Positions 1 to 8,397 of a stretch of DNA of 64,000 bases are shown here, piece after piece. The position numbers and the translations under genes were made by a program. The stretch is taken from assembly GCF_942548115.1 (NCBI RefSeq), contig NZ_OW824151.1:2604001-2668000 (forward strand). Direction: 5' to 3'. The notes below the pieces were generated by a model. The model was not told the origin of the DNA and did not search any database. It saw only the letters and a program-made list of their open reading frames with translations. Each line of letters starts with the position of its first letter. Positions within the stretch are counted from its first letter, which is position 1. The stretch comes from Aeromicrobium sp. Leaf245 (GTDB lineage Bacteria > Actinomycetota > Actinomycetes > Propionibacteriales > Nocardioidaceae).

Positions 1-511
1 CCGTCCGCAGCGTGCGGTCGGTGATGGACCGTGCGCCGCGTCCGATCGCGACGCGACCGGACTGGGCGATCTCGCGGATGCCGAACGGCTCGAGCACGTT
101 GAGCATGGCCGTCAGCTTGCCCGAGTCGCCCGTCGCCTCGATGGTGACGGCATCGGTGGACACGTCGACGACCTTGGCACGGAACAGCTGCACGGTCTCG
201 AGCACCTGTCCACGGGTCTGCGCGTCCGTGCGCACCTTGATGAGCATGAGCTCGCGCTCGACCGCCGACGCCGAGTCCAGCTCGACGATCTTCAGCACGT
301 TCACGAGCTTGTTGAGCTGCTTGGTGACCTGCTCGAGAGGCAGCTCGTCGACGTTGACGACGATCGTCATGCGGGAGATCTCGGGGATCTCCGTGGGCCC
401 GACCGCGAGCGAGTCGATGTTGAACCCGCGCCGCATGAACAGGCTCGAGACGCGGGCCAGGACGCCCGGGGTGTTCTCCACCAGGACGCTGAGCGTGTGC
501 TGCGTTGTCAT
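1..511 (-). CDS. ilvN: Acetolactate synthase small (regulatory) subunit, 3' end outside window
   Basis: Regulatory subunit of acetohydroxyacid synthase, which binds the catalytic IlvB and mediates valine feedback inhibition. The visible 170 residues start [20 protein letters not shown], the typical ACT-domain opening of IlvN, followed by the GFNIDSL and SRMTIVV segments and the start of the C-terminal domain. The ATG at 511 overlaps the ilvB stop codon (ATGA), so the two subunits are translationally coupled. The C-terminus is cut off by the window edge. Identification is secure from family conservation and from its position after ilvB. Confidence 0.95.
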   Translation of the reverse strand, partial: MTTQHTLSVLVENTPGVLARVSSLFMRRGFNIDSLAVGPTEIPEISRMTIVVNVDELPLEQVTKQLNKLVNVLKIVELDSASAVERELMLIKVRTDAQTRGQVLETVQLFRAKVVDVSTDAVTIEATGDSGKLTAMLNVLEPFGIREIAQSGRVAIGRGARSITDRTLRT

Positions 512-2298
512 CAGAGGTCCTCGTCGTCCCACTCGGGCGCCATGTCGCGCGCGATCTTGATGTCGTCGTTGCTCGTGCCGGCCGCGACCATCGGCCAGAC
601 CATGGCGTCGCGCTCGACCACGAAGTCGATGACGACGGGGCGGTCGGTGATCGCCATGGCCTCCTTGATGACGGTGTCGAGCTGGTCCTCGCTGTCGCAG
701 CGCAGGCCCACGCACCCGTAGGCCTCCGCGAGCTTCACGAAGTCGGGGATGCGGCGCGCACCGATGGACTCCGGACCGGTGTTGAGGTCGGTGTTGGAGT
801 AGCGACCCTCGTAGAACAGGGTCTGCCACTGGCGCACCATGCCGAGCGAGGAGTTGTTGATGACCGCGACCTTGATCGGGATGCCCTCGATGGCGCAGGT
901 GGCGAGCTCCTGGTTGGTCATCTGGAAGCAGCCGTCGCCGTCGATCGCCCAGACGACCGAGTCGGGCAGCCCGACCTGGGCGCCCATCGCGGCCGGGACG
1001 GCATAGCCCATGGTGCCGGCGCCACCGGAGTTCAGCCACTGGCGCGGGCGCTCGAAGTCGATGAAGTGCGTCGACCACATCTGGTGCTGTCCGACCCCGG
1101 CCGCGTAGGTGGCGTCGGGTCCGGCGATGGCGCTGATCCGCTCGATGACGGTCTGCGGCGCGAGCCCCTCGGACGGCTTGTCGTAGCCGACCGGGAACCG
1201 GCCCTTGGTCGAGAGCATCCGCTCGCGCCAGGGTCCGTACTCCCCCTGCACGCCGGTCTCCTCGGCCTGCTTGCGCAACGTGACCACGAGGTCGGCGATG
1301 ACCTCGCGGCAGTCGCCGACGATCGGCACGTCGACCTCGCGGTTCTTGCCGATCTCGGCCGGGTCGATGTCGGCGTGGATGACCTTGGCCCCGGGGGCGA
1401 ACGTGTCGAGGTTGCCCGTGACCCGGTCGTCGAAGCGCGCGCCGAGCGAGATCAGCAGGTCGGACTTCTGCAGCGCTGCCACCGCGGCCACGGTCCCGTG
1501 CATGCCCGGCATGCCGAGGTTCAGCTCGTGGGAGTCGGGGAACGCGCCGCGCGCCATGAGCGTGGTGACCACGGGGATCTGCGTCAGCTCGACCAGCATG
1601 GCCAGCTCGGCCGCGGCGTCGGCCTTGATGACGCCGCCTCCGACGTAGAGCACCGGCCGCTCGGCGGCCGCGATGAGCCGTGCCGCCTCGCGCACCTGCT
1701 TGCCGTGCGGGCGGGTCGTGGGCCGGTAGCCCGGCAGGGCGAGCTCGTTCGGCCAGTGGAACGTCGTCGCGGCCTGCAGCGCGTCCTTCGCGATGTCGAC
1801 GAGCACCGGCCCCGGACGTCCGGTGCCCGCGATGTGGAAGGCCTCGGCGACCACGCGCGGGATCTCGGCGGGGTCGGTGACCAGGTAGCTGTGCTTGGTG
1901 ATCGGCATCGTGATGCCGCGGATGTCGGCCTCCTGGAAGCCGTCGGTGCCGATGAGGCTCGACGACACCTGACCGGTGATCGCGACGACCGGCACGGAGT
2001 CCATGTAGGCGTCGGCGATGGCCGTCACGAGGTTCGTGGCACCCGGGCCCGAGGTCGCCATGCAGACGCCGACGCGGCCGGTGACCATGGCGTACCCCTG
2101 CGCGGCATGCCCGGCGCCCTGCTCGTGACGCACCAGAACGTGCCGGATGCTCGAGTCGAACAGCGGGTCGTAGGCAGGCAGGATCGCACCGCCGGGGATG
2201 CCGAAGATGACCTCGACGCCGGCGTGCTCGAGGGAGCGGACGAGGCTCTGCGCACCCGTCAGCGTCTCGGTGCTCGGCCTCGTGACCTGTTCCGTCAT
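511..2298 (-). CDS. ilvB: Acetolactate synthase large (catalytic) subunit
   Basis: Thiamine-diphosphate enzyme condensing two pyruvates, or pyruvate with 2-oxobutyrate, in the first common step of valine, leucine and isoleucine synthesis. The 595-aa product has the N-terminal TPP domain with the catalytic Glu in VRHEQGAGH (near residue 60), a central FAD-binding-type domain and the C-terminal TPP motif [12 protein letters not shown]. The frame is open upstream to 2430, but ATG 2298 is chosen because GAGGAA lies just before it and the upstream stretch is the attenuator region. It is first in an ilvBN operon controlled by the leader at 2413-2540. Confidence 0.96.
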   Translation of the reverse strand: MTEQVTRPSTETLTGAQSLVRSLEHAGVEVIFGIPGGAILPAYDPLFDSSIRHVLVRHEQGAGHAAQGYAMVTGRVGVCMATSGPGATNLVTAIADAYMDSVPVVAITGQVSSSLIGTDGFQEADIRGITMPITKHSYLVTDPAEIPRVVAEAFHIAGTGRPGPVLVDIAKDALQAATTFHWPNELALPGYRPTTRPHGKQVREAARLIAAAERPVLYVGGGVIKADAAAELAMLVELTQIPVVTTLMARGAFPDSHELNLGMPGMHGTVAAVAALQKSDLLISLGARFDDRVTGNLDTFAPGAKVIHADIDPAEIGKNREVDVPIVGDCREVIADLVVTLRKQAEETGVQGEYGPWRERMLSTKGRFPVGYDKPSEGLAPQTVIERISAIAGPDATYAAGVGQHQMWSTHFIDFERPRQWLNSGGAGTMGYAVPAAMGAQVGLPDSVVWAIDGDGCFQMTNQELATCAIEGIPIKVAVINNSSLGMVRQWQTLFYEGRYSNTDLNTGPESIGARRIPDFVKLAEAYGCVGLRCDSEDQLDTVIKEAMAITDRPVVIDFVVERDAMVWPMVAAGTSNDDIKIARDMAPEWDDEDL

Positions 2299-2412
2299 CG
2301 GTCGTTCCTCGCTTCGGTCCACGGTTCTCGGGTGTTCTGGGCTGGGTGTTCCGGGTGGTGGTCGTGCTGCCGCCGGTCGCTCGTGACGCCGACCCGACGG
2401 TGTCCTCGCATG

Positions 2413-2448
2413 AAAAAACCCTCCGGCCAATGATGGCGTACGGAGGGT
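2413..2448 (-). terminator. Transcription attenuator of the ilvBN leader
   Basis: Read on the minus strand, ACCCTCCG and CGGAGGGT form an 8-bp stem around a 15-nt loop that itself contains GCC/GGC, followed by a run of T. This is a classic intrinsic terminator lying between the short leader peptide and ilvB. The arrangement fits ribosome-mediated attenuation by branched-chain aminoacyl-tRNA supply. The competing antiterminator fold was not computed. Confidence 0.8.
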
Positions 2449-2472
2449 GACGCGAGACGGCGGGTCGTCGCG

Positions 2473-2496
2473 TCAGACATCTACTACGAGCAGCAT
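2473..2496 (-). CDS. ilvB leader peptide MLLVVDV
   Basis: A seven-codon reading frame (ATG CTG CTC GTA GTA GAT GTC TGA) encodes M-L-L-V-V-D-V. Five of seven residues are Leu or Val, the end products of the operon. It sits between a promoter-like sequence and a T-tailed hairpin, as expected for an attenuation leader peptide. GTA is a rare valine codon in DNA this GC-rich, which would sharpen stalling when charged tRNA-Val is scarce (inference). It is far too short for ordinary gene calling. Confidence 0.75.
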   Translation of the reverse strand: MLLVVDV

Positions 2497-2511
2497 GGCG
2501 TGCACCGTCCC

Positions 2512-2540
2512 AGTCTCGCCCTCGCCCGGGGCGTGGTCAA
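2512..2540 (-). promoter_or_regulatory. Predicted ilvBN promoter
   Basis: On the minus strand, TTGACC (2535-2540) and GAGACT (2512-2517) are separated by 17 nt, a good -35 and a -10 with A2, A4 and T6 matches. The predicted transcript would begin a few bases before the leader-peptide ATG at 2496. Confidence 0.55.
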
Positions 2541-2575
2541 GTACTGAGACGCGACGTACCAGCATCCGGACTGGT

Positions 2576-2681
2576 CCCTCTTCCGCCCACGGCCCGGAAC
2601 CCCCGCCGGGCCCTCTTCCGCCCACGGCCCGGAACCCCCGCCGGGCCCTCTTCCACCCACGGCCCGGAACCCCCGGCCGGG
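2576..2681. repeat. Three tandem 35-bp GC-rich repeats, each with a hairpin
   Basis: Copies lie at 2576-2610, 2611-2645 and 2646-2681. The first two are identical; the third has one substitution and one insertion. Each unit contains GGCCCGG and CCGGGCC, a 7-bp inverted repeat around an 8-nt loop in the first two copies. The array follows the stop of the secreted-protein gene (2694) and precedes the ilv promoter. It may act as a bidirectional terminator or insulator, although there is no T tract. A near-identical segment lies inside nadC at 25269-25293. Confidence 0.85.
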
Positions 2682-2693
2682 GGCGGCACCGCG

Positions 2694-3716
2694 TCAGCGG
2701 ACCTTGCGCGTCGTCGTGCGCACCGTGGCCTTGGCGTAGCCCGGGGCGGTGGCGACCACGCGGACGCTCACCCGGTCACCGCGGAGCTTCTTGCGCAGCG
2801 TCAGGCGAGGGCTGGTCGAGGTCGCCACCCGACGACCGTCGGCGTACCAGACGTGGGTGACCTTGGTCCCCGGCGCGGCCCAGCACCGCGACCGACTGGC
2901 GACGAGGGTGCGGCCGACCTTGGCCTTGCCGGTCAGGGTGACCCGCGAGCACGGGGCGTTGCGGCCCTGCACGACCACCGCGGTGCTCGCGCTCGTGTCG
3001 TTCGACGTGGTCGTGTTGGACAGGTCCACCCCGACGCGGACCGAGAGCGAGCGCCCGAGCTGGCTCGCCGTGGGCGCGAAGGTGCGATCCGTGGCCCCGG
3101 CGACGGGCCTGCCGTCGGCGAGCCACTGGAAGGTGAACAGGTCGTCGGTGACCGGCATCGGTCCACCGAACCAGTCGTCCTCGACCGTCCACTCCTGCGG
3201 GTCCGCCGTGAGGGTCCATCCCACCTTCGGCGTGCCCTTGACGTAGGGCCTCCAGGTGGCGGTGGCTCGGCGCGGGAGGTTGCTGCCGTCGAACCGGACG
3301 ACGTCGAGTCCGTCGAGGTCACGACCCGCACGGACGTCCACGACCGTGGCCTCGTCCTCGCGCAGCGTCCCGCCGAGCCACATCGCGGGGATGCCCGACC
3401 TCTCCTCGGCCGGGACGGCGCGGATCCGGTAGCGGCCGTCACGGACGCCGGCCAGTCGGTAGGAGCCGTCGCTCGCGACAGCGGTGTCGACCTGGTCACC
3501 GGCACCGTCGTCGGGGACGGCCGTGACCGTCCACGGCGTGGCGTCCCAGGCGCTGCCGTCGGCCTGGACGAGCCGTCCCGCAAGGTTTGCCCCGGAGTCG
3601 TCGGCCGCCGCGGGGCCAGCCACCAGCGCCACTGCCACGAGGACGGGTGCGACCACGACCACGACCATCCGACCCAGGCGTCCGACGCCCCGACCGAACC
3701 TCGACCTGCTCGACAT
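2694..3716 (-). CDS. Secreted Ig-like repeat protein
   Basis: Predicted exported protein of 340 aa. The N-terminus has basic residues then a long hydrophobic stretch ending in AGPAAADDS, a Sec signal peptide. Next comes a carboxypeptidase-regulatory or Cna-B-like unit (about 40-130), then two repeats of the VGxTL type common in actinobacterial surface proteins, each with a W.ADGR core (FQWLADGRPV and HVWYADGRRV). No enzymatic motif, LPXTG signal or membrane anchor is visible. ATG 3716 is preceded by GGGGAGGG; the upstream extension in frame lacks such a site. Exact role unknown, probably extracellular binding or structure. Confidence 0.75.
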   Translation of the reverse strand: MSSRSRFGRGVGRLGRMVVVVVAPVLVAVALVAGPAAADDSGANLAGRLVQADGSAWDATPWTVTAVPDDGAGDQVDTAVASDGSYRLAGVRDGRYRIRAVPAEERSGIPAMWLGGTLREDEATVVDVRAGRDLDGLDVVRFDGSNLPRRATATWRPYVKGTPKVGWTLTADPQEWTVEDDWFGGPMPVTDDLFTFQWLADGRPVAGATDRTFAPTASQLGRSLSVRVGVDLSNTTTSNDTSASTAVVVQGRNAPCSRVTLTGKAKVGRTLVASRSRCWAAPGTKVTHVWYADGRRVATSTSPRLTLRKKLRGDRVSVRVVATAPGYAKATVRTTTRKVR

Positions 3717-3814
3717 GGCGGCCCTCCCCTGCTCTCCGCTCTTGGAGAGTAGGGCGCCCCAGGACGCTGACGCCGCTCCGCGGATCTTTCCGGGACCAAA
3801 GCCGGCGAAGTCCA

Positions 3815-3826
3815 TGACCTAGGTCA
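3815..3826. promoter_or_regulatory. Perfect 12-bp palindrome TGACCTAGGTCA
   Basis: A perfect palindrome about 100 bp upstream of the secreted-protein start, overlapping a possible minus-strand -35 (TTGACC). It could be an operator for a dimeric regulator. No matching -10 was found and no regulator is evident nearby. Confidence 0.35.
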
Positions 3827-3846
3827 AGTGGACCGTCCGGCCACGC

Positions 3847-5307
3847 TCACCAGGGTGAGACGTCGTAGTCCTTGAGGAAGACGCCGTGCACGTCCTCGCC
3901 CGCCTCGCCCCGCACGATCGGGTCGTACACGCGCGCCGCACCGTCGACCAGGTCGAGGGGAGCCTTGAAGCCTTCCTCCGCCAGGCGGACCTTCGTGGTG
4001 TGCGGCCGTTCGTCGGTGATCCAGCCCGTGTCGACCGCGGTCATGAGGATGCCGTCGGACTCCAGCATCTCGCCCGCGCTCGTGCGCGTGAGCATGTTGA
4101 GCGCGGCCTTGCTCATGTTCGTGTGGGGGTGCCCGGGTCCCTTGTACCGCCGGGAGAACTGTCCTTCCATCGCCGAGACGTTCACGACGTACGTGCGCCG
4201 CGCGGGAGAGGCCGCGAGCGCAGGCCGCAGGCGGCTGATCAGCAGGAACGGCGCCGTCTGGTTGCACAGCTGGACCTCGAGCAGCTCCAGCGCGTCGACC
4301 TCCGAGACGGTCTGCACCCAGCTGTTCGTGTCGACGACGTCGGGCACCAGTCCCCCGGCGTCGATCCGGCTGAGGTCGGCCGACCCCGCGGTAAGCGCTT
4401 GCTCCAGACGATGGGTCCGCTCGGTGAGCGCGTCCGCCGTCGAGGCGTCGCCGGCCAGCACGGGGTGCGACTCGACCGAGCCGACGAGTGCGGCGGGGTG
4501 CAGGTCGCTCGTGTGGCCAAACGTGACGAGCTCGGGTCCGCCTGTCTCGTAGGTCAGCCCGGGCGGGAGCGGGGCGTCCTCCGCCTCGGCCAGAGGACCG
4601 TACGCGCCCGGCGAGCGACGGACGGTCTGCGCCGCGTTGTTGATGAGGATGTCGAGGTGACCACGGGACGCGAGGTCGTCGGCCAGCCCGACCACCTGTG
4701 CCGGGTCACGCAGGTCGATGCCCACCACGCGGAGCCGGTGCATCCAGTCGGCGCTGTCGGGCAGCCCGGCGAACCGCCGCACCGCGTCGCGCGGGAACCG
4801 GGTCGTGATCGTGGTCTCGGCGCCGTCGCGCAGCAGCCGCAGCGCGATGTACATGCCGATCTTCGCGCGACCGCCGGTCAGCAGCGCCCGACGCCCCGCG
4901 AGGTCGGTGCGCGCATCCCGCTTGGCGTGGCTCAGGGCCGCGCACTCCGGGCAGAGCTGGTGGTAGAACGCGTCGACCAGCGTGAACTTGCGCTTGCAGA
5001 CGTAGCAGCCGCGAGGCACCTGCAGGACCCCGGCGGTCGCTCCGCGGGCCGTGGACGTCAGGGCGATCCCGGCGGTCTCGTCGTCGATGCGCTGCGCCGA
5101 GCCCGTGGCGGTCCGCTCCACGACCTCACGATCGGCTGCGGCCGTCGCGTCCCGCGCCGCCTTGCGACGCTGCTTCTTGACGTCCTTGTAGAACCGACCG
5201 CAGGCACGACGCAGCGCGACGTACGACGCGTCGTCCTCGGTGAGGTGCTGCGCCTCACCGAGCACCTTCAGGGCGGTGGCGAGCTCCTCGTCGGTGAAGT
5301 CGGCCAC
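3847..5307 (-). CDS. Atypical SDR-family oxidoreductase with N-terminal zinc module
   Basis: Protein of 486 aa. Residues 1-90 are an alpha-helical region, 101-122 a four-cysteine zinc module (CYVC and CPEC), and from about 140 a Rossmann short-chain dehydrogenase domain. The nucleotide motif is TGGRAKIG (144-151) instead of TGxxxGxG, and NNAA replaces NNAG. The usual catalytic YxxxK reads TNMSK, so Thr396 sits at the Tyr position while Lys400 and Ser378 remain. Activity is therefore doubtful or non-classical. Start: GTG 5307, 6 nt after the ilvD stop, with AGGA abutting it, so the start is provisional. Gene order suggests co-transcription with ilvD. Substrate unknown. Confidence 0.7.
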   Translation of the reverse strand: MADFTDEELATALKVLGEAQHLTEDDASYVALRRACGRFYKDVKKQRRKAARDATAAADREVVERTATGSAQRIDDETAGIALTSTARGATAGVLQVPRGCYVCKRKFTLVDAFYHQLCPECAALSHAKRDARTDLAGRRALLTGGRAKIGMYIALRLLRDGAETTITTRFPRDAVRRFAGLPDSADWMHRLRVVGIDLRDPAQVVGLADDLASRGHLDILINNAAQTVRRSPGAYGPLAEAEDAPLPPGLTYETGGPELVTFGHTSDLHPAALVGSVESHPVLAGDASTADALTERTHRLEQALTAGSADLSRIDAGGLVPDVVDTNSWVQTVSEVDALELLEVQLCNQTAPFLLISRLRPALAASPARRTYVVNVSAMEGQFSRRYKGPGHPHTNMSKAALNMLTRTSAGEMLESDGILMTAVDTGWITDERPHTTKVRLAEEGFKAPLDLVDGAARVYDPIVRGEAGEDVHGVFLKDYDVSPW

Positions 5308-5312
5308 TCCTG

Positions 5313-7031
5313 CTACCCGGTGACGGCGCCGTGCGCCGCGGAGCTGACCAGCTTGCGGTACTTGGCGAGCACGCCGGACGTGTACTTCGGGGCCATGGGC
5401 TCCCAGCCGACCTTGCGACGCTCGAGCTCGTCGTCGTCGATCTCCACCTCGAGGGTCCGGTTGGCGACGTCGAGCGTGATCGGGTCGCCGTCGGCCACGA
5501 AGGCGATCGGTCCACCGTCGACCGCCTCGGGCGCCACGTGCCCGACGCACAGGCCGGTCGTGCCGCCGGAGAAGCGGCCGTCGGTGAGCAGCAGGACGTC
5601 CTTGCCCAGGCCTGCGCCCTTGATGGCGCCGGTGATCGCGAGCATCTCCCGCATGCCCGGACCGCCCTTCGGACCCTCGTTGCGGATGACCACGACGTCG
5701 CCGGCGGCGATGGTGCCGTCCTCCAGCGCGTCCATGGCGGCGCGCTCGCCGTCGAAGACCCGCGCCGTCCCGGTGAAGACGTCGGAGTCGAAGCCGGCGC
5801 TCTTGACCACGGCTCCCTCGGGCGCGAGCGAGCCGCGCAGGATCGTGAGGCCGCCCGTCTTGTGGATCGGTGCGTCGAGCGGGCGGATGATGTCGCCGTC
5901 CAGACCCAGGTCGATGTCAGCCAGGTTCTCAGCCATGGTGCGACCGGTGACCGTCATGACGTCGCCGTGCATGAGCCCCGCGTCGAGCAGCGCCTTCATG
6001 ATCACGGGGATGCCGCCGACCTTGTCGACGTCGTTCATGACGTAGCGGCCGAAGGGCTTGAGGTCGCCCAGGTGGGGCACCTTGTCCCCGACCCGGTTGA
6101 AGTCGTCGAGCGTGAGCGGGACGCCGGCCTCGCGGGCGATCGCGAGCAGGTGCAGCACGGCGTTGGTGGAGCCGCCGAGCGCCATGACGACGGTGATGGC
6201 GTTCTCGAACGCCTCGAGCGTCATGATGTCGCGTGCGGTGATGCCGCGACGCAGCAGCTCGACGACGGCCTCGCCGGACTTCTCGGCGTAGTCGTCACGA
6301 CGGCGGTCGGGCGCCGGCGGGGCGGCCGAGCCGGGCAGGCTCATGCCGAGCGCCTCGGCGGCCGAGGCCATCGTGTTGGCGGTGTACATGCCGCCGCACG
6401 CGCCCTCGCCCGGGCAGATCGCCCGCTCGATGCGGTCGACCTCCTCGCGGGTGATGAGACCGCGCATGCAGGCGCCGACGGCCTCGAAGGCGTCGATGAT
6501 CGTGACGTCCTTGCCGTCGACGTTGCCCGGCATGATCGAGCCGGCGTAGAGGAACACGCTGGAGAGGTCGAGCCGGGCGGCGGCCATGAGCATGCCGGGC
6601 AGGCTCTTGTCGCAGCCGGCCAGCAGCACGGAGCCGTCGAGTCGCTCGGCCATCATGACCGTCTCGACGGAGTCGGCGATCACCTCGCGGCTCACCAGCG
6701 AGAAGTGCATGCCCTCGTGACCCATGCTGATGCCGTCGGAGACGCTGATGGTGCCGAACTCGAGCGGGTACCCGCCCGCGGCGTGCACGCCGGTCTTCAC
6801 GGACTTGGCGAGCCGGTCGAGCGAGAGGTTGCAGGGCGTGATCTCGTTCCAGCTCGACGCGACGCCGATCTGCGGCTTCACCCAGTCGTCGTCGCCCATG
6901 CCGACGGCACGCAGCATGCCGCGCGCGGCGGTCTTCTCCAAGCCGTCGGTGACGTCGCGGCTGCGGGGCTTGATGTCGACGCCGGGCTCCGGCGTCGGGG
7001 CAGGACGGCTCTCGGGGGTCTCGCTGGGCAT
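5313..7031 (-). CDS. ilvD: Dihydroxy-acid dehydratase
   Basis: Iron-sulfur dehydratase converting 2,3-dihydroxy-isovalerate and 2,3-dihydroxy-3-methylvalerate to the 2-oxo acids of valine and isoleucine synthesis. The 572 aa match the family length. Visible signatures include [10 protein letters not shown] and [17 protein letters not shown] with their cluster cysteines, and TDGRFSGGT near the C-terminus. ATG 7031 opens [10 protein letters not shown], a short proline-rich tail typical of actinobacterial IlvD. It shares pathway and strand with ilvBN, but the SDR and secreted-protein genes lie between them. Confidence 0.96.
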   Translation of the reverse strand: MPSETPESRPAPTPEPGVDIKPRSRDVTDGLEKTAARGMLRAVGMGDDDWVKPQIGVASSWNEITPCNLSLDRLAKSVKTGVHAAGGYPLEFGTISVSDGISMGHEGMHFSLVSREVIADSVETVMMAERLDGSVLLAGCDKSLPGMLMAAARLDLSSVFLYAGSIMPGNVDGKDVTIIDAFEAVGACMRGLITREEVDRIERAICPGEGACGGMYTANTMASAAEALGMSLPGSAAPPAPDRRRDDYAEKSGEAVVELLRRGITARDIMTLEAFENAITVVMALGGSTNAVLHLLAIAREAGVPLTLDDFNRVGDKVPHLGDLKPFGRYVMNDVDKVGGIPVIMKALLDAGLMHGDVMTVTGRTMAENLADIDLGLDGDIIRPLDAPIHKTGGLTILRGSLAPEGAVVKSAGFDSDVFTGTARVFDGERAAMDALEDGTIAAGDVVVIRNEGPKGGPGMREMLAITGAIKGAGLGKDVLLLTDGRFSGGTTGLCVGHVAPEAVDGGPIAFVADGDPITLDVANRTLEVEIDDDELERRKVGWEPMAPKYTSGVLAKYRKLVSSAAHGAVTG

Positions 7032-7088
7032 GGGCTGATCCTACGACCGGGGTCTGCGACCCCGTCCCCGGCTGCCACCGACACCCGG

Positions 7089-7688
7089 TCAGGAGGTCGC
7101 GGCGTCGGCGCGGGCGAGCAGTCGGACGGCCAGGGCGCGTAGGCGGTCCTCGTCGTCGCGACGCGCGACCTGCAGGCGAGCGCTCATGGCCTGGGGCGAG
7201 ATGCCGAGATGCTCGGCGGCTGCTCGCTGCGTGGCGTGGCGCCGCACCTCGTCGACCGCCTCCTGGCCGTCCGGCGACCGGTCCACGACGAGCCGGCCCA
7301 GCACCTGCAGGACGGTCTCGGCGTCGAGGGCGTCCTGGGCGTCGCGACCCTCACCCGCCTCCAGCGCCACGCCCGCGGTGCACCGTGCCGCTCGCTCGAC
7401 CGCGATCCGAGCCGCGAAGAGCGCTGGACCCCGAGCGGCGCGGACCGAGGGCGGTGTCGGCGAGTCGACGTCCCCGACCCCCACCCCGATCCACCAGCGG
7501 CCGGTGCGGGCCACCTGGGTGACCACCTCGACCGCGACGTCCGGCACCGAGACGAGGCCCTGGACCTCGTCGCCCACGGTGCGCTCGAACGCGCGGACGG
7601 TCTCGGCGCCGGCGAGGAGGTCGAGGAGCCCCGGCACCCCGTCGTCGGACAGCCGGCTCCCCCGCTGGTCGATGGTGAGGGCGTACAT
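7089..7688 (-). CDS. SatD-like protein with C-terminal HTH (copy A)
   Basis: Protein of 199 aa. The N-terminal 100 residues carry three SatD-family landmarks in order: TIDQRGSR (5-12), TVGDEVQGL (37-45) and IGVGVGDVDSP (67-77), then a GPALFAARIAVERA helix. Their spacing also resembles the D, GDE and GxGxG strands of class III nucleotide cyclases and GGDEF-type folds. This resemblance is seen by eye, not by search. Residues 150-175 form an HTH (QRAAAEHLGISPQAMSARL). Divergent from the PycTM gene across a palindromic operator, it is probably its autoregulated repressor or cyclase-like sensor. Start ATG 7688. Function not established. Confidence 0.6.
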   Translation of the reverse strand: MYALTIDQRGSRLSDDGVPGLLDLLAGAETVRAFERTVGDEVQGLVSVPDVAVEVVTQVARTGRWWIGVGVGDVDSPTPPSVRAARGPALFAARIAVERAARCTAGVALEAGEGRDAQDALDAETVLQVLGRLVVDRSPDGQEAVDEVRRHATQRAAAEHLGISPQAMSARLQVARRDDEDRLRALAVRLLARADAATS

Positions 7689-7713
7689 GGATGCAGTCTA
7701 TCAACCCATGAGC

Positions 7714-7748
7714 CTTGATTCATGTGAATCAAGCCCTGAGGCTTGATT
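7714..7748. promoter_or_regulatory. Operator with three CTTGATT half-sites
   Basis: CTTGATTCA-TG-TGAATCAAG (7714-7733) has perfect 9-bp arms, and a third half-site CTTGATT lies at 7742-7748, 28 bp from the first. The cluster is an AT-rich pocket in the 109-bp divergent gap between the SatD-like HTH gene and the PycTM gene. It overlaps the likely promoters of both, so it is probably the binding site of the adjacent HTH protein. Confidence 0.65.
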
Positions 7749-7797
7749 ATGCGGCGGGGTGTCGCCACCCCGTGGCACGATGGCGCGAGGAGATGCC

Positions 7798-8397
7798 ATG
7801 ACCGATGCGACCGACGACGTCAGCCGACGCCCGACCACCGGCGACGCGCCTTCGCCTGCGCCCGAGCCCGCCGACGTCACCGCGCCCGACCACGACAGAG
7901 CGGTCGGGGCCGGGCCGCTCGCGGTCGAGCTCAGCATCCTCGCCGAGGCCCGCAACGAGGTGGGCGCCGCCGACCACAAGGCGTCCATGGTGCTGGCCGT
8001 CCTCGGCATCGGCTTCGGTGCGCTGCTCGCGGGCCTGCTGGCCCGGGACTGGAGCCCGGCGGAGCTCGAGCCGTTCGGACGCGTCGTCTGGACCGTGGGC
8101 GCACTGCTCGCGGGCGGGTCCGTCGGTGCTGCCGCGTGCGCGGTCTGGCCTCGCTTCACCGTTCCCCCGCCGTCGGCGCACGTGTACTACTGGGGGCACG
8201 TGGCGGCCTTCGCCTCCCGTGACGACCTGGACGAGACCCTCGACGCCCACCCGCCGACGCTGCCCGCCCGCACCCGGCACCAGCTCTACGAGCTGTCGCG
8301 GATCGTGGCGCGCAAGTACCACTGGGTGAGGGTGGCGATGCGCCTCGCGGGCGCCTCGGTGCCGTTCTTCCTGCTCGCCGCCCTCACCGGCTACTGA
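7798..8397 (+). CDS. PycTM-type (DUF5706) membrane effector
   Basis: Predicted membrane protein of 199 aa, matching by eye the Pycsar effector family PycTM. After a disordered Pro/Asp-rich N-terminus (1-45) comes the signature helix with ADHKASMVLAVLG (TM about 62-82), a second membrane segment (about 94-116) ending in the family's WPRF, a central soluble part with VYYWGHVA and IVARKYHWVRVA, and a final hydrophobic helix (183-199). In Pycsar, PycTM is activated by cyclic pyrimidine nucleotides and damages the membrane during phage infection. ATG 7798 follows GCGAGGAG; the earlier in-frame ATG at 7759 lacks it. The 3' end overlaps the convergent SatD-like gene by 7 bp. No canonical PycC cyclase lies next to it. 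Confidence 0.8.
   Translation: MTDATDDVSRRPTTGDAPSPAPEPADVTAPDHDRAVGAGPLAVELSILAEARNEVGAADHKASMVLAVLGIGFGALLAGLLARDWSPAELEPFGRVVWTVGALLAGGSVGAAACAVWPRFTVPPPSAHVYYWGHVAAFASRDDLDETLDAHPPTLPARTRHQLYELSRIVARKYHWVRVAMRLAGASVPFFLLAALTGY

Noticed and set aside
2299..2430. N-terminal extension of IlvB to 2430
   Set aside because: The added residues cover the attenuator hairpin, and a good ribosome-binding site precedes ATG 2298.
505..2433. Very long open frame on the plus strand opposite ilvB
   Set aside because: Antisense frame kept open by high GC. The opposite strand encodes a clear IlvB with family motifs. The same applies to the long frames opposite ilvD (5331-7142), gatB (11234-13552), ligA (17315-19270) and dnaE2/imuB (33199-36063).
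2576..2681. CRISPR array
   Set aside because: The 35-bp repeats are contiguous with no spacers, only three copies, and no cas genes are present.
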